Counted from the stretch's first letter, positions 26,400 through 35,769 are shown. The stretch: DNA of 64,000 nt from Trichothermofontia sichuanensis B231 (GCF_026240635.1 NZ_CP110848.1:2809741-2873740); one strand, 5' to 3'. Made by a program: numbers and translations. Notes: generated by a model not told the origin, from the sequence alone.

Positions 26400-27221
26400 T
26401 TGCTACTGTTCGGGTGGGTGATTGTGGTGAGATCTGCTGTGTCGCCGAGCCGCTATGGCCGCCGTCGTTTGCGCTGGGGGCGGTCTGTTCGCCAGGTTGT
26501 CGTCCGCTGGCGATCGCTGTGGATTATGCTGCTGGCAGCTTTATTACTGTCAGGCTGTGTGCAGTACGAAACGGGGATTCAATTTTCCAGTCCCCACGGG
26601 GGTACGCTGGTGCAGTCGATCCGATTGGCGGAACCCTTTAGTGCCCTGAGTGGTGAAAGCCAGACGCAATGGTTCCATCAATTAGAACAACGTACCCGTG
26701 CGCTGGGAGGGCGATCGCAATCCGTGGACGATCGCACCTTGCAAATCACGATCCCGTTTTCCAGTGGCCAAGACCTGGAAACAAAATTTAATCAATTTTT
26801 CAGTCCGACGGCGGCAACGGACCCTGCCACGGCGGATCTACTGGGGGGGATAACATCCCAGTTACACGTCAACCAGAATAACGCCCTGTTGCTGGTTCGC
26901 CATCGGCTGGTGTATGACCTGGATTTGCGATCACTAGGGCTGGCATCGGGGGAAGGGACTGTCCTGCTCAATCCGGGAGCACTGTTGGCATTAAAATTCT
27001 CCCTGACGACCCCCTGGGGTGCACGGGCAGGGGCAACCAATGCGATCGTGCAACGCGAGGGACAGACCCTTACCTGGAGCCTGCAACCAGGACAGGTCAA
27101 CCATATCGAGGCTGTCTTCTGGCTGCCGAGTCCTGTGGGGATTGGCGGCTTGTTAATTATTGGGCTGGTCGGGTTGGGGATTTACTTGAAGGAGCAAAGC
27201 GAGACTGAGGCGCTGGTCTGA
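26400..27221 (+). CDS. DUF3153 domain-containing lipoprotein
   Basis: Up to 273 residues with a lipobox (LLAALLLSGC, Cys about 53). The mature part (CVQYETGIQFSSPHGGTLVQSIRL ...) matches cyanobacterial DUF3153. A C-terminal transmembrane helix (IGGLLIIGLVGLGIYL) follows. The role is unknown; topology suggests a thylakoid- or plasma-membrane-anchored protein facing the lumen or periplasm. The start is uncertain: TTG 26400 opens the frame, several in-frame GTG codons follow (26418, 26427, 26439), and a lipoprotein signal would normally start closer to the lipobox. tRNA-Cys follows 21 bp downstream. Confidence 0.75.
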   Translation: MLLFGWVIVVRSAVSPSRYGRRRLRWGRSVRQVVVRWRSLWIMLLAALLLSGCVQYETGIQFSSPHGGTLVQSIRLAEPFSALSGESQTQWFHQLEQRTRALGGRSQSVDDRTLQITIPFSSGQDLETKFNQFFSPTAATDPATADLLGGITSQLHVNQNNALLLVRHRLVYDLDLRSLGLASGEGTVLLNPGALLALKFSLTTPWGARAGATNAIVQREGQTLTWSLQPGQVNHIEAVFWLPSPVGIGGLLIIGLVGLGIYLKEQSETEALV

Positions 27222-27242
27222 TAGAATAGAGTTCCAGGCTAA

Positions 27243-27314
<72 letters not shown>

Positions 27315-27425
27315 TTGAGGCGCAACGCCTTCGCTTAAGGCTGACAAGGCCCGTCAGGTGATCACCCAGTCGTTAGCAGAGGGGGAGCGATCGTGCAAGC
27401 TAGCTAACGGTTGCTCAGCCTTGCT

Positions 27426-28469
27426 TCAGGCAGCGGTGGCTCCCCCACAACTGGAGCCGGCACCGGCAGTGCAGCCAAAACAGTGGGCTGCGACTTGAAT
27501 GGGCCGATCGCCTAAATCGGCTAAGGTAACCTCAAAAATGGTTTGGGGCAGGGCCATCTCCAGCATTTGATTAAAGTCACAATCATACAGTCGGCCATCC
27601 CAGCCGACGGATAGGGTATAGCGACACATCAACCCCGCGATCGCGGCTGGGTTAAAGGCATTCACCAGTTTTTCCATGTAGGCTTCCAGGTTGCCCGACT
27701 CAAGCAAAAATTCCAAAAAGCGGCTGATGGGCATATTGGTAATCGTGTACAGGTGATTGAAGACAATGCCGTGTCGGCGCATCATTTCGCGTTTCCAGGT
27801 GGCTTCGAGCGATCGCTGGTTGGGGGGTAAAAAGGCTCCGACGGGATTGGTCACCAGATTTAACACTAACCCGCTCTCCGGCTGGCCATACCCTAGGGCA
27901 TTCAATTGCCGCAGGGCGGTGATCGAGGCGTCAAAGACGCCATTTCCCCGTTGGGCCTCGGTTTGCTTCAGACTATAGGCGGGGAGGGAAGCAACCACTT
28001 CTACCTCGTGTTCGGCCAGGAATTCTGGTAAATCTTGGTAGTCCGGTAGCTGGGTGATGGTTAAGTTGCACCGATCGATCACGTGACACCCCAGTGCCCG
28101 CGCTTCGCGCACGATTTCCCGAAATTGGGGATGTAGTTCCGGTGCGCCACCGGTAATATCCACCACGCCGATCGCCCCCGTGGCTAATAACCGCAAGCAG
28201 GCGGCGATCACCTCTGGCGTCATGACTTCGCGGCGATCGGGGCCAGCATCGACATGGCAATGGCGACACACCTGGTTGCAGCGCTTGCCCACGTTCATTT
28301 GCAAGACGGTGGGGGTTTGCGATCGCAGGGGGGCGTGTCCGGTACTGGCGACGGCGTCTTCAAACGATCGTGCGAGGGGGAGTTCAGCCAGGAGGTGGCG
28401 TTGGGCTACGGGGGAGGCAAGGGGATGGGAACGATGCTGTAGGCTGGGATGGAAGTTGATCGCGCTCAC
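27426..28469 (-). CDS. arsS: arsenosugar biosynthesis radical SAM protein ArsS
   Basis: About 347 residues. The radical-SAM cysteines are CNQVCRHC near residue 63, followed by DITGGAPELHPQF. The DUF3641-type C-terminus has RYTLSVGWDGRLYDCDFNQML and ends with a Cys-rich CFGCTAGAGSSCGG, where auxiliary cluster or product binding is likely. In cyanobacteria ArsS acts after ArsM methylation, in forming the ribosyl (oxo-arsenosugar) product. GTG 28469 is chosen for the GAGG seven nt upstream; a TTG two codons earlier is too close to it. The neighbouring CMD-like gene on the same strand is a typical partner. Confidence 0.9.
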   Translation of the reverse strand: MSAINFHPSLQHRSHPLASPVAQRHLLAELPLARSFEDAVASTGHAPLRSQTPTVLQMNVGKRCNQVCRHCHVDAGPDRREVMTPEVIAACLRLLATGAIGVVDITGGAPELHPQFREIVREARALGCHVIDRCNLTITQLPDYQDLPEFLAEHEVEVVASLPAYSLKQTEAQRGNGVFDASITALRQLNALGYGQPESGLVLNLVTNPVGAFLPPNQRSLEATWKREMMRRHGIVFNHLYTITNMPISRFLEFLLESGNLEAYMEKLVNAFNPAAIAGLMCRYTLSVGWDGRLYDCDFNQMLEMALPQTIFEVTLADLGDRPIQVAAHCFGCTAGAGSSCGGATAA

Positions 28470-28502
28470 CGGCAAACCTCAAACGGACAAACTTTTCCTA
28501 GC

Positions 28503-28835
28503 CTACATCGAAATCTGCTGGGCCGTATTGCGCATCTGCACCCCATGCACCAGCGTCGCCCCCCCCCGAATCGCCGCTGCCACGTGGATCGCCTCCGTCA
28601 TTTGCTCCAGATCCGCCCCCTTCTCCAGACAGGTCGTCGTATAGGCATCAATGCAATAGGGACACTGGACCGCATGGGCAACCGCCAACGCAATCAACGC
28701 CTTTTCCCGCTCCGTCAAAGCACCTTCCGCAAACACCGGCCCATACCAACCCATAAACGCCTGCCAGAGTGCTGGGGCATCCTCCCCCACCTCCGCAAAA
28801 CGAGCTAAATCTTGGGGCTGATAATAGGTATCCAC
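28503..28835 (-). CDS. arsenosugar-associated carboxymuconolactone decarboxylase/AhpD-like protein
   Basis: A 110-residue all-helical CMD-family protein with the redox CxxC in AVQCPYCIDAYT (about residues 57-62) and the later histidine-bearing IHVAAAIRGGATLVHG. Members next to arsS are called arsenosugar biosynthesis-associated peroxidase-like proteins; AhpD-type chemistry (thiol-dependent peroxide or arsenical reduction) is inferred. It starts at GTG 28835, with GAGG eight nt upstream, and lies about 33 bp upstream of arsS on the same strand. Confidence 0.85.
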   Translation of the reverse strand: MDTYYQPQDLARFAEVGEDAPALWQAFMGWYGPVFAEGALTEREKALIALAVAHAVQCPYCIDAYTTTCLEKGADLEQMTEAIHVAAAIRGGATLVHGVQMRNTAQQISM

Positions 28836-28853
28836 GGTATGGCCTCACTTAAC

Positions 28854-28893
28854 CCTATGAATCATCTGGAAAACCTATGAATCATCTGGAAAA
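28854..28893. repeat. 20-bp tandem duplication
   Basis: CCTATGAATCATCTGGAAAA occurs twice in direct succession, in the gap before the CMD-like gene's promoter region and at the end of the downstream membrane-protein gene. Confidence 0.85.
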
Positions 28894-29196
28894 CTATTGA
28901 TGGCTGGTCCCTTCACCCATTTGATATTGGCAGAAAATGTAAAGATCAAACAACACCCCGACTAGACCCCAACTAAGTCCAATAACCCATAGTCCTTCCC
29001 AAAGGTTCCCGTTACCAAAAATTTTTAAAAACTCAAGTAGTTGGGTAAGGCCGACTGTTGCGATCGCCGCCATCCCTGGCACAGTTTGTAACCCCAACAA
29101 TAAAATAAGCAAACTGCCTAGCAACAGCAACGGTGTCCCGAAGCAAAAGAGACCGCTCAGGAGCAAGGATATAAGGAGATGGCGTAGCGTCGTCAT
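28894..29196 (-). CDS. small membrane protein of unknown function
   Basis: A 100-residue protein with two or three hydrophobic helices (LISLLLSGLFCFGTPLLLLGSLLILLLGL, and GLWVIGLSWGLVGVLFDLYIF). The frame opens at 29352 (GTG), but the first 52 residues are non-hydrophobic and unlike the rest. The ATG at 29196, with AGG six nt upstream, gives a natural N-terminus (MTTLRHLLIS). I know it only as a conserved cyanobacterial hypothetical type. Confidence 0.6.
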   Translation of the reverse strand: MTTLRHLLISLLLSGLFCFGTPLLLLGSLLILLLGLQTVPGMAAIATVGLTQLLEFLKIFGNGNLWEGLWVIGLSWGLVGVLFDLYIFCQYQMGEGTSHQ

Positions 29197-29445
29197 ATAT
29201 AGCCTAGGAGAGGCAGCGATCGCGGGTAACAAACAGGTGATCAGAGAAAATCGTAACCAGGGGCTAGTGGATTGATCACCTCCCCATGAGAACAGGTACA
29301 GCAGACTCTCTAAACCGCCAGGTGGATTTCCGCTTCGCCTCAGCTTGAACACTTAGAAAACTCCTATCTATAGGATAGGAGATCTCCCTACATTGCTCAG
29401 GATGACGTTAGTAATCTTAAGACTTTATTAAAAAGCGTATTTAAG

Positions 29446-30024
29446 TTATGCGTCTAAGTGTGTAGTTTTTCCCAACTGACGGCCCTGATCCCGCGTGGAC
29501 TGATCATTGCGGCGTTTATCCCGCAGGTGTCGCATCCGTCCCAGGCGCTCACTCCCCTGGCGATGCTGCATTAGGTCAGCAAATTTGCGACGTTGGGTCG
29601 GGGTCAGGACCGATCGCATGGCCAACAGACTTTCAAAATGGATGGCAGCCTGTTGTTGCCTGAGTTGTTCAATTTGTTGAAACTTCGCCCGAATTTGGGC
29701 TTCGGGAGCATCCCCAGCCATCAGCCGACTGAGTTCTTGACGGGCCTGCCGAAGGGCCTGTCGCCGCTGGGTTAGTTGAGGTTCGTAGCGCTGCTGAATC
29801 GCCCGCATCTCCCGGATTTGTGCTGGGGTGAGATCCAATGCCTGAAAGAGCCGCTCTGACTCCTGAGCCAATGGCTGCGGACCCGCCTGAGCTTGGGCAA
29901 GGTCTACCCCTGCTGGGGTGATTTCGATCGACAGCACCGGTACCTGCCCTCCCAGCGTGGGGAACACGAAGGTCCCCCCTAACATCAGAGCGATGACTGT
30001 TAATCCTAAGCGAACCCGTCCCAT
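29446..30024 (-). CDS. Spy/CpxP-like periplasmic protein
   Basis: A 192-residue protein with an N-terminal signal peptide (LGLTVIALMLGGTFVFPTLGGQVPV) and a helical mature part rich in Gln and Arg. It bears two LTPxQ motifs (LDLTPAQIREM and VLTPTQRRKFADLM) that define the Spy/CpxP/LTXXQ family. These proteins are envelope chaperones or metal-stress sensors. The ATG at 30024 has GAGGAG immediately upstream. It is the third gene after an ECF sigma factor and its membrane anti-sigma factor, an order like CnrY-CnrX-CnrH-type metal sensing; the signal here is unknown. Confidence 0.82.
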   Translation of the reverse strand: MGRVRLGLTVIALMLGGTFVFPTLGGQVPVLSIEITPAGVDLAQAQAGPQPLAQESERLFQALDLTPAQIREMRAIQQRYEPQLTQRRQALRQARQELSRLMAGDAPEAQIRAKFQQIEQLRQQQAAIHFESLLAMRSVLTPTQRRKFADLMQHRQGSERLGRMRHLRDKRRNDQSTRDQGRQLGKTTHLDA

Positions 30025-30094
30025 CTCCACCTCCTCGCGTCGCTGCCTAGCCCTTCAACCACCTACCCCACTTCGCCTGTGGCCAGGTTAACGG

Positions 30095-30547
30095 CTATAA
30101 GCCTGCCCCCATCCCTGCCTCAGCTCCTGCCCCAGGGCCAATGGCACTGCTGGTTTCTGTGAAGAGGGGGTTATCCCCATCCGTCGCATGACTGACAACG
30201 ACCCCCTGCCAACTTTGCTCCATAAATTGCTCAATTTCAGCGATTTCTGCTGGACTTGGGGTCTGGGCCATCTGCCAAGCCCGTTGCCCCATCCAGGTGG
30301 CAAACAGGCTAGCCGTCAAGATCGTCCCCGCCACGACCCACCGCCGTCTTCGCTGGTACCAAGGGGGTGATGGGGCTGGCTCTCGGCGGGCGATCAGGGG
30401 CTGCTCCCAGTCGCGTATATCCAGCGCTGCCATGAGTTGCTCCTCCAAATTGGCAGCGGCTGGGGGCACGGGGGGGCGGTGCTGGCGTAAAAATTGAACC
30501 AGCTTGCGATCGGCTTGTCGCTCTAGGGGGGAATCATGCGGTGTCAT
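30095..30547 (-). CDS. putative membrane anti-sigma factor
   Basis: A 150-residue protein with a short Arg-rich cytoplasmic N-terminus (about 1-68), one transmembrane helix (WVVAGTILTASLFATWMG, about 70-88) and a short extracytoplasmic tail. Its ATG overlaps the sigma factor stop codon by four bases (ATGA), the usual arrangement of ECF sigma and anti-sigma pairs. There is no obvious zinc-finger HxxxCxxC motif, so it is not a ZAS-type factor. Function is inferred from context. Confidence 0.7.
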   Translation of the reverse strand: MTPHDSPLERQADRKLVQFLRQHRPPVPPAAANLEEQLMAALDIRDWEQPLIARREPAPSPPWYQRRRRWVVAGTILTASLFATWMGQRAWQMAQTPSPAEIAEIEQFMEQSWQGVVVSHATDGDNPLFTETSSAIGPGAGAEAGMGAGL

Positions 30548-31101
30548 AGCTGGACTCCTTGTTGCTCAAGAAACTGACGCATCTGGGCGCGGGCATGGAA
30601 CAGCCGCGATTTCACCGTCCCAATGGGAATGTCCAAAATGCTCGCCACCTCTTTTTGGGGGATTTCCTCTAGATCATGTAATACCAAGACTGCCCGGTGC
30701 TCTAGGCTCAAGTGCGCCAAGCCCTGTTGCACGAGATCCTGATAGTGCAGGTGGGTAAGCGCCCCATCCGGAGAGGGACCCTCCAGCAACTCCCCCAGGG
30801 TTTGCAGATGGCTGCGATCGCGGGCATAGGTCCGGCGCTGATCCATCGCCACATTCCACGCAATCCGATATAACCATTGGGAAAACTGCTCCGGCTGTTT
30901 GAGTTTCGGCAACCCTTTCCAGGCTTTGAGGAACACCTCCTGGACTAGATCATCCAGTCCCGCCGCACCACACAGTTGATACAGGGTCGATCGTACTCGC
31001 TGCTGATACCGTCGATAAAGCTGACGAAACGCCGCCGGTTGTCCCTGAAGACACCGTTGCACAAGTTCACCATCAGAGTGCTGTTCGGAGGAACTGGACA
31101 C
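30544..31101 (-). CDS. ECF sigma factor (RpoE-like sigma-70)
   Basis: About 185 residues. Region 2 (DGELVQRCLQGQPAAFRQLYRRYQQRVRST, then DDLVQEVFLKAWKGL) recognises the -10 element, and region 4 (LEHRAVLVLHDLEEIPQKEVASILDIPIGTVKSRLFHARAQMR) the -35. The frame is open to 31215, but those 38 extra residues lack family character, so I chose the GTG at 31101, ten residues before region 2; the start remains uncertain. It forms an operon with the overlapping anti-sigma gene and the Spy-like gene. Confidence 0.88.
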   Translation of the reverse strand: MSSSSEQHSDGELVQRCLQGQPAAFRQLYRRYQQRVRSTLYQLCGAAGLDDLVQEVFLKAWKGLPKLKQPEQFSQWLYRIAWNVAMDQRRTYARDRSHLQTLGELLEGPSPDGALTHLHYQDLVQQGLAHLSLEHRAVLVLHDLEEIPQKEVASILDIPIGTVKSRLFHARAQMRQFLEQQGVQL

Positions 31102-31215
31102 CGCAATCTTAACTGGATGGACCACACCCCTGATCGAGCTAGATGCCCACTTGGGCGGTTGCCAATCTCGAGACGCCTCCAGGCGAGACTCGCTTGAGAT
31201 TGCTGCACTAAGCAC

Positions 31216-31608
31216 GGATACAGGCCCCTTGTTGTGTACTGTCTATTGTTTCAGACTGGGGTCAGCAGGGAAAGGTTTAAATAAAGTTTTAATTAATCAT
31301 TACAAGTTGAATGATGAACAAGAAGCCGGAGCCATGCGCGCTCACAGCCCCCTGTTCACTTCATGAGCAGGGAGTTTCAGTAACCACTTGGGGAAAGGCG
31401 CGATCGGGATAGTAGGATAATAACGAGGGTGGTCTAGGCTAACCCTGCCATCGTTCTAGGTCCGCCTGACGTCTGGAACCTTCTGTCACCCGTTGAGCAG
31501 GCAGAGGATAGGGCCCGCGACATTAACATTAATAGATTATTCGGCATCGGTTTCTCAGGCAAACACGCTAGATTATTCAGAAAAACTATCCAGTTAACTC
31601 ATCCAGCT
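31216..31608. other. divergent intergenic region
   Basis: About 390 bp between the ECF operon and the REC-kinase gene. It contains an imperfect 9-bp-arm hairpin at about 31350-31372 (CCCTGTTCA/TGAGCAGGG) and AT-rich stretches likely to hold both promoters. No gene or RNA recognised. Confidence 0.45.
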
Positions 31609-32760
31609 ATGGGCAGCACTCTTACCGAGCCATCTGCATCGAGTATCCTGATTGTTGATGACACGCCAGATAACTTACGTTTACTGTCGAGATTGTTGTC
31701 CCAACGAGGGTATGAGGTTCGTAAAGCGATTAATGGGGCAATGGCCTTGGCCTCAGCCCAGGCCGATCCGCCGGATTTAATTTTATTAGATATTCGGATG
31801 CCGGAAATGGATGGCTACAAAGTCTGTCAACACCTGAAGGCAAACGAGGCTACCCAGGATATTCCGGTTATTTTCCTGAGTGCGTTGGATGATGTCCTAG
31901 ATAAGGTCAAAGCATTTGGAGTAGGTGGGGTAGATTACATTACTAAGCCTTTCCAAACCGAGGAAGTTTTGGCCCGGATTGATATGCAGTTACGTCTGCG
32001 CCACTTACAACAACAATTGGCGGAGCATAATCAACAACTGCAGCAACTGAATCAGGCATTGATGATTTCTAATCAAGAGTTAGAGCAGTTTGCCTATGCC
32101 GTCTCCCATGATCTCCAACAACCACTCCAAAGCATTACGGGATTTGTTAGCCTCATCCAAATGAAGTACCAGAAACAGTTGGATGCGGGGGTTTTGGAAT
32201 ATATCGATCGTATTTTTGATGCGGGCAAGCGGATGCAGCGCCTCATTCAGGATCTCTTAACCTATGCTCAGGTGGGGAACATGGAACTGGACTTAACTCC
32301 CATAGACCTGAAGCTTGTCCTCTATCAAGCCCTTGCTAACCTGGAAATGCTGATTGCCGAACAGAAGGCAGAGATTACATTTGGTGAACTACCCTGGGTT
32401 CAAGGGAATGAAACTCAACTCGTACAACTGTTCCAAAATCTGATTGGTAATGCCTTAAAATTTACTCGCCCCGATGTTCTACCGCAGATCCAAATCTCAG
32501 CAACCGAACAGGCCGATTCCTGGCTACTGGAGGTGCGTGATAATGGCATTGGTATTCCTCGCGAACATCTGAAGGATATTTTTCAGGCCTTCAAGCGCCT
32601 ACAAACGGACCAGAAGTATGTTGGCACAGGCATCGGTCTTGCCACCTGTAAAAAGATTGTCTCCACTCATGGGGGTAAAATTTTTGCTGAATCTGAGGTG
32701 GGTCAAGGTACGGTTTTTTACTTCACCCTACCCAAGATCTGTGAGCTGCGCTCCCCCTGA
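31609..32760 (+). CDS. REC-histidine kinase (response regulator fused to sensor kinase)
   Basis: A 383-residue cytoplasmic protein. The N-terminal REC domain (residues about 12-130) has LIVDDTPDN, the phospho-Asp in LLLDIRMPEMDG and the lysine in YITKPF. A Gln-rich coiled coil (LQQQLAEHNQQLQQLNQ) connects to HisKA (YAVSHDLQQPLQSI, His about 167). HATPase_c follows with an N box (NLIGNALKF), DNGIGI and GTGIGL. There is no membrane helix and no output DNA-binding domain. REC at the N-terminus suggests it is an intermediate in a phosphorelay. ATG 31609. Confidence 0.92.
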   Translation: MGSTLTEPSASSILIVDDTPDNLRLLSRLLSQRGYEVRKAINGAMALASAQADPPDLILLDIRMPEMDGYKVCQHLKANEATQDIPVIFLSALDDVLDKVKAFGVGGVDYITKPFQTEEVLARIDMQLRLRHLQQQLAEHNQQLQQLNQALMISNQELEQFAYAVSHDLQQPLQSITGFVSLIQMKYQKQLDAGVLEYIDRIFDAGKRMQRLIQDLLTYAQVGNMELDLTPIDLKLVLYQALANLEMLIAEQKAEITFGELPWVQGNETQLVQLFQNLIGNALKFTRPDVLPQIQISATEQADSWLLEVRDNGIGIPREHLKDIFQAFKRLQTDQKYVGTGIGLATCKKIVSTHGGKIFAESEVGQGTVFYFTLPKICELRSP

Positions 32761-32866
32761 ATAACTGAGTTTTGAGCAAGCCTGAGTGAACACGATCGCC
32801 GTTGCTCACCCGCCGCCCTGGACTGTATCCCTGTGTAACTGATTTCTGAGTAATTCGCTGCTGAGT

Positions 32867-33157
32867 ATGCCACCCACAGAACCCAAAGATCAGCAACACC
32901 CCCTCTGGCAAACCGATCGGCAAATTGTCAATCGCCTCCTCCAGGAAACGGCCAATGACCTGAATCTGGCGGAATTGGCCCGGTTGCGCATTCGATATCA
33001 AGGTTTTCCCGGTGCCCGCGACATTCAAGCTGACTTGGATCGCCTCCTGGAACGCTGGCAATTGACTGAAGCCGAACTGTTCCGTAAAACCCGCCAAATC
33101 CACGCAACAGCCCAGGTGTATTGCCAACGCACGACCCAACGCGAAGACTGGGTGTAA
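32867..33157 (+). CDS. DUF3288 family protein
   Basis: A 96-residue, polar, helical protein (HPLWQTDRQIVNRLL ... NDLNLAELARLRIRYQGFPGARDIQADL). It matches the cyanobacteria-specific DUF3288, which has no known function. ATG 32867. It is convergent with the MCE-domain gene, whose stop lies 55 bp away. Confidence 0.85.
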   Translation: MPPTEPKDQQHPLWQTDRQIVNRLLQETANDLNLAELARLRIRYQGFPGARDIQADLDRLLERWQLTEAELFRKTRQIHATAQVYCQRTTQREDWV

Positions 33158-33211
33158 GCGAATCGTGCCAGTGAGGTCGGTATTGTGTCTATCAGGTTGA
33201 ATGGGGCAACA

Positions 33212-34648
33212 CTACTGCGCACTGGCTGCTGCTTCCTCCCCATCGGTAACCGTAGTCGTGGCTGGGGCGGCGGGTGAAATCATCGGTGACACCTCAGGAC
33301 GGTTGGGGGCATTGTCATGGGGAGAAGGGGTTGAGGCGGGCCTGATGGGTACGGTTGTCGAGGCAACTGGCGGCGAGGTCGGTTCAGCGGGGGGAGATTC
33401 GCTAGCGGTGATGCTACGTGATCGTGCCCCAGTCATCCCTGTGGGTTGAACAGACGGTTGAACCGGTGCGGATTCCCCAGCGCTGACCTGACGCAATTCT
33501 TCAGGGGAGATGCGGCGTGTACGCAGGGAGGCTGAGTATTCCAGAGATTGGGCGACCTGAACCTGATGATGTAGGGTTTGGACATTGGAGACGAGCTTAC
33601 TGAGGCCATTGATGAGGCGGCGTAGATTCTCGCGCAGGGTGGGGTCACCGGTGAGGTCATCCAGATCCGCCGTAATTTTCTGCACATTTTGGAAGGTCGA
33701 TCGCGCCGACTCCAGGGTTTGCTGAATCAGGAGTAAATTATTGGGATCATTGAGTGAAGCTGATAGATCCTTGAGATGCACCGCAGCCTGCGCTGCATTA
33801 GCTGACAGCGTTTCGAGATTATCCAACACCTGGCTTTGATCCACCCGGTCTACGATCGGAGTCAAACTGGCAACCGTGACCCGCAATTGATCGCTGGTCT
33901 GGCGCAAACTGGTGAGCGTTGCTGTGATCGTGCTCCGGTTGGCCACCAGTAGGGCATTAATCTCCTGAGTCGTTGCCCCAAACGCTTGGGCGGCATTGCC
34001 CAGCGATCGCGCCGAGGCCGAAAACGCCCCCAACTCCTTTTGCAGCGATCGGCTCAAACTGGAAAAATCCTTTGATAATTCTGTAACCCCTGCCGCTGCT
34101 TCTGCGGCATTCCGGGTAACTGCTTCAATGTTGTTGTATAGCTCCGGATTACTAAACAGATCGGCAATGCGAATAGTCGATCGCATCAGGGCATCGAAAC
34201 TCACCCCAATTTGGCCTTGCAGGCGATCGCCCTGGCAGATAATCACCGTGGAATCACAATCGGGGGCCACGGGGCTCAGGGCTGACAGATCATTAGGGAC
34301 AACCGCCAAAGGTGTAATATCCAGGTTAACCTCGCCAATCAGGCCCGTCTCATTCGCCTCAATCATCACGGGTTGGGGAATGACTAATGCCCTAGAAGTA
34401 AACTCGACCACCACCTCAATGCGGGTGGCTGAAGGACGAACCGCAATGACCCGCCCCACCCGCACGCCTCGGTAGCTGACGATCGATCCCAGTCGTACCC
34501 CCCCACCATCCTGAAATTCCACGATAATACTGTAGGTGCGTTGCCCCAGACGCACATCCCGTATCCACAGCAACAGACCGCCAAAAACCAGAAAACCGAC
34601 CAGGATCATCAGGCCAACAGTGCCTTCCCGAATTGTGCGTGCCCGCAT
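33212..34648 (-). CDS. MlaD/MCE-domain protein (Ycf22-like)
   Basis: A 478-residue protein with a short N-terminal cytoplasmic stretch and one transmembrane helix (VGLMILVGFLVFGGLLLWI). An MCE domain follows (SIIVEFQDGGGVRLGSIVSYRGVRVGRV ...), then a long alpha-helical, probably trimeric or hexameric coiled region (about 160-390) and a Pro/Thr/Ser-rich disordered tail. MCE proteins carry phospholipids between membranes as substrate-binding parts of ABC importers; TGD2 in chloroplasts is the plastid counterpart. The ATPase gene is just upstream; no MlaE-type permease gene is in the window. Confidence 0.9.
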   Translation of the reverse strand: MRARTIREGTVGLMILVGFLVFGGLLLWIRDVRLGQRTYSIIVEFQDGGGVRLGSIVSYRGVRVGRVIAVRPSATRIEVVVEFTSRALVIPQPVMIEANETGLIGEVNLDITPLAVVPNDLSALSPVAPDCDSTVIICQGDRLQGQIGVSFDALMRSTIRIADLFSNPELYNNIEAVTRNAAEAAAGVTELSKDFSSLSRSLQKELGAFSASARSLGNAAQAFGATTQEINALLVANRSTITATLTSLRQTSDQLRVTVASLTPIVDRVDQSQVLDNLETLSANAAQAAVHLKDLSASLNDPNNLLLIQQTLESARSTFQNVQKITADLDDLTGDPTLRENLRRLINGLSKLVSNVQTLHHQVQVAQSLEYSASLRTRRISPEELRQVSAGESAPVQPSVQPTGMTGARSRSITASESPPAEPTSPPVASTTVPIRPASTPSPHDNAPNRPEVSPMISPAAPATTTVTDGEEAAASAQ

Positions 34649-34730
34649 GACACTTGCCTCACTACCGAATTGAACAAGGGGCTATCCCCCCAACCTTAGC
34701 AGCTAGTCTGGTGCTTCTGAGTAGCCCTCG

Positions 34731-35546
34731 CTAGGCCCCGACGACCTGGATCGGCCCTGCCACCGCTGCACTGAAAAACTGGCGAACGTAGGGATTATCC
34801 GTTCGCTCAATGTCTGCTGGCGTCCCCTGCCACTGGACTTTACCCGCATAGAGAAAAACAATGCGATCGGCGGTGCGCCGGATGGTACTGTCTTGGTGAG
34901 TCACGATCGCATAGGTCTGACACCCCCCCGGCTGTCGTTGCAGGAACCGGATCATGTCCTCGACCACCGTTGAGGCAATGGGGTCCAGTCCGGCTGTTGG
35001 TTCATCATACAGCAGGATACCGGGAATCTCGGTTGGGTCTTCTGGGTTAGCGATAATCGCCCGTGCCAGACTCACCCGCTTGCGCATACCTCCCGATAAT
35101 TGAGCCGGATAGCGATCGCCAACGCCTGATAAACCCAGCATCTCCAACTTCTCATTCACCAGTTCCCGAATCCGTCGTCGGGGGAGGCGGGAATGCTCAT
35201 AGAGGAGGAAGCCCACATTTTCCTCGACTGTGAGTGAGTCAAACAACGCCGCCTGTTGAAAGACCATGCCAATCCCGATCGGGTCCTTACCCTCTGCTGC
35301 TAGGCCCTGGCGCAACTGACCTTGAATATAAATCTCGCCCTCATCAGGTGCGATCAAACCGGCTATTAGCCGCAAAATCGTCGATTTGCCCGTCCCCGAT
35401 GGGCCAATAATCGCTAACCCTTCCCCGCTATAAATTTGGAGATCGATCTGATCGAGGACCCGCTGTTGATCGAAGCACTTGGACACCCCCTTCAGTTCAA
35501 TCAGGGGTGGGGGGCCTGAGAAAGAGGCAGGTAAGGGGTCAGGCAT
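34731..35546 (-). CDS. ABC transporter ATP-binding protein (MlaF/TGD3-like)
   Basis: A 271-residue ATPase. Walker A (GPSGTGKST), Q loop (GMVFQQAALFDSLTVEENVGF), signature (LSGGMRKRVSLARAI), Walker B (LLYDEPTAGLDP) and H loop (YAIVTHQDSTI) are all present. The SGGMRKR signature and the FDSLTVEENV block are characteristic of the MlaF/Ttg2A/TGD3 lipid-transport subfamily. It starts at ATG 35546 and runs 82 bp upstream of the MCE gene, so the two form one unit. Confidence 0.93.
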   Translation of the reverse strand: MPDPLPASFSGPPPLIELKGVSKCFDQQRVLDQIDLQIYSGEGLAIIGPSGTGKSTILRLIAGLIAPDEGEIYIQGQLRQGLAAEGKDPIGIGMVFQQAALFDSLTVEENVGFLLYEHSRLPRRRIRELVNEKLEMLGLSGVGDRYPAQLSGGMRKRVSLARAIIANPEDPTEIPGILLYDEPTAGLDPIASTVVEDMIRFLQRQPGGCQTYAIVTHQDSTIRRTADRIVFLYAGKVQWQGTPADIERTDNPYVRQFFSAAVAGPIQVVGA

Positions 35547-35710
35547 GGCAGTCCTTGAGAAGGTTGCGGGTTATTGCGATCGTAACGGGCCGTCATCAAA
35601 AGTTGACGCCCTTTGAGTTGCCACATCAGCCGCTTATCCTGACAGATGCATCGATGCCCAGTATTCTGGTAGGCAACCTTGACTGACCCATCTTTTCCCC
35701 TTGCATGAGA

Positions 35711-35765
35711 AGAAAGGAGAGAGAAAAGAGAACGGAGATAGTCGCTCAGTTTGCCTCACTGCTTA
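35711..35765. repeat. dispersed repeat, copy 1 of 2 (inverted relative to 55928-55980)
   Basis: A purine-rich run followed by GAACGGAGATAGTCGCTCAG. The reverse complement recurs near-identically at 55928-55980 (CTGAGCGACTATCTCTGTTC). No coding function. Confidence 0.7.
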
Positions 35766-35769
35766 CTGC

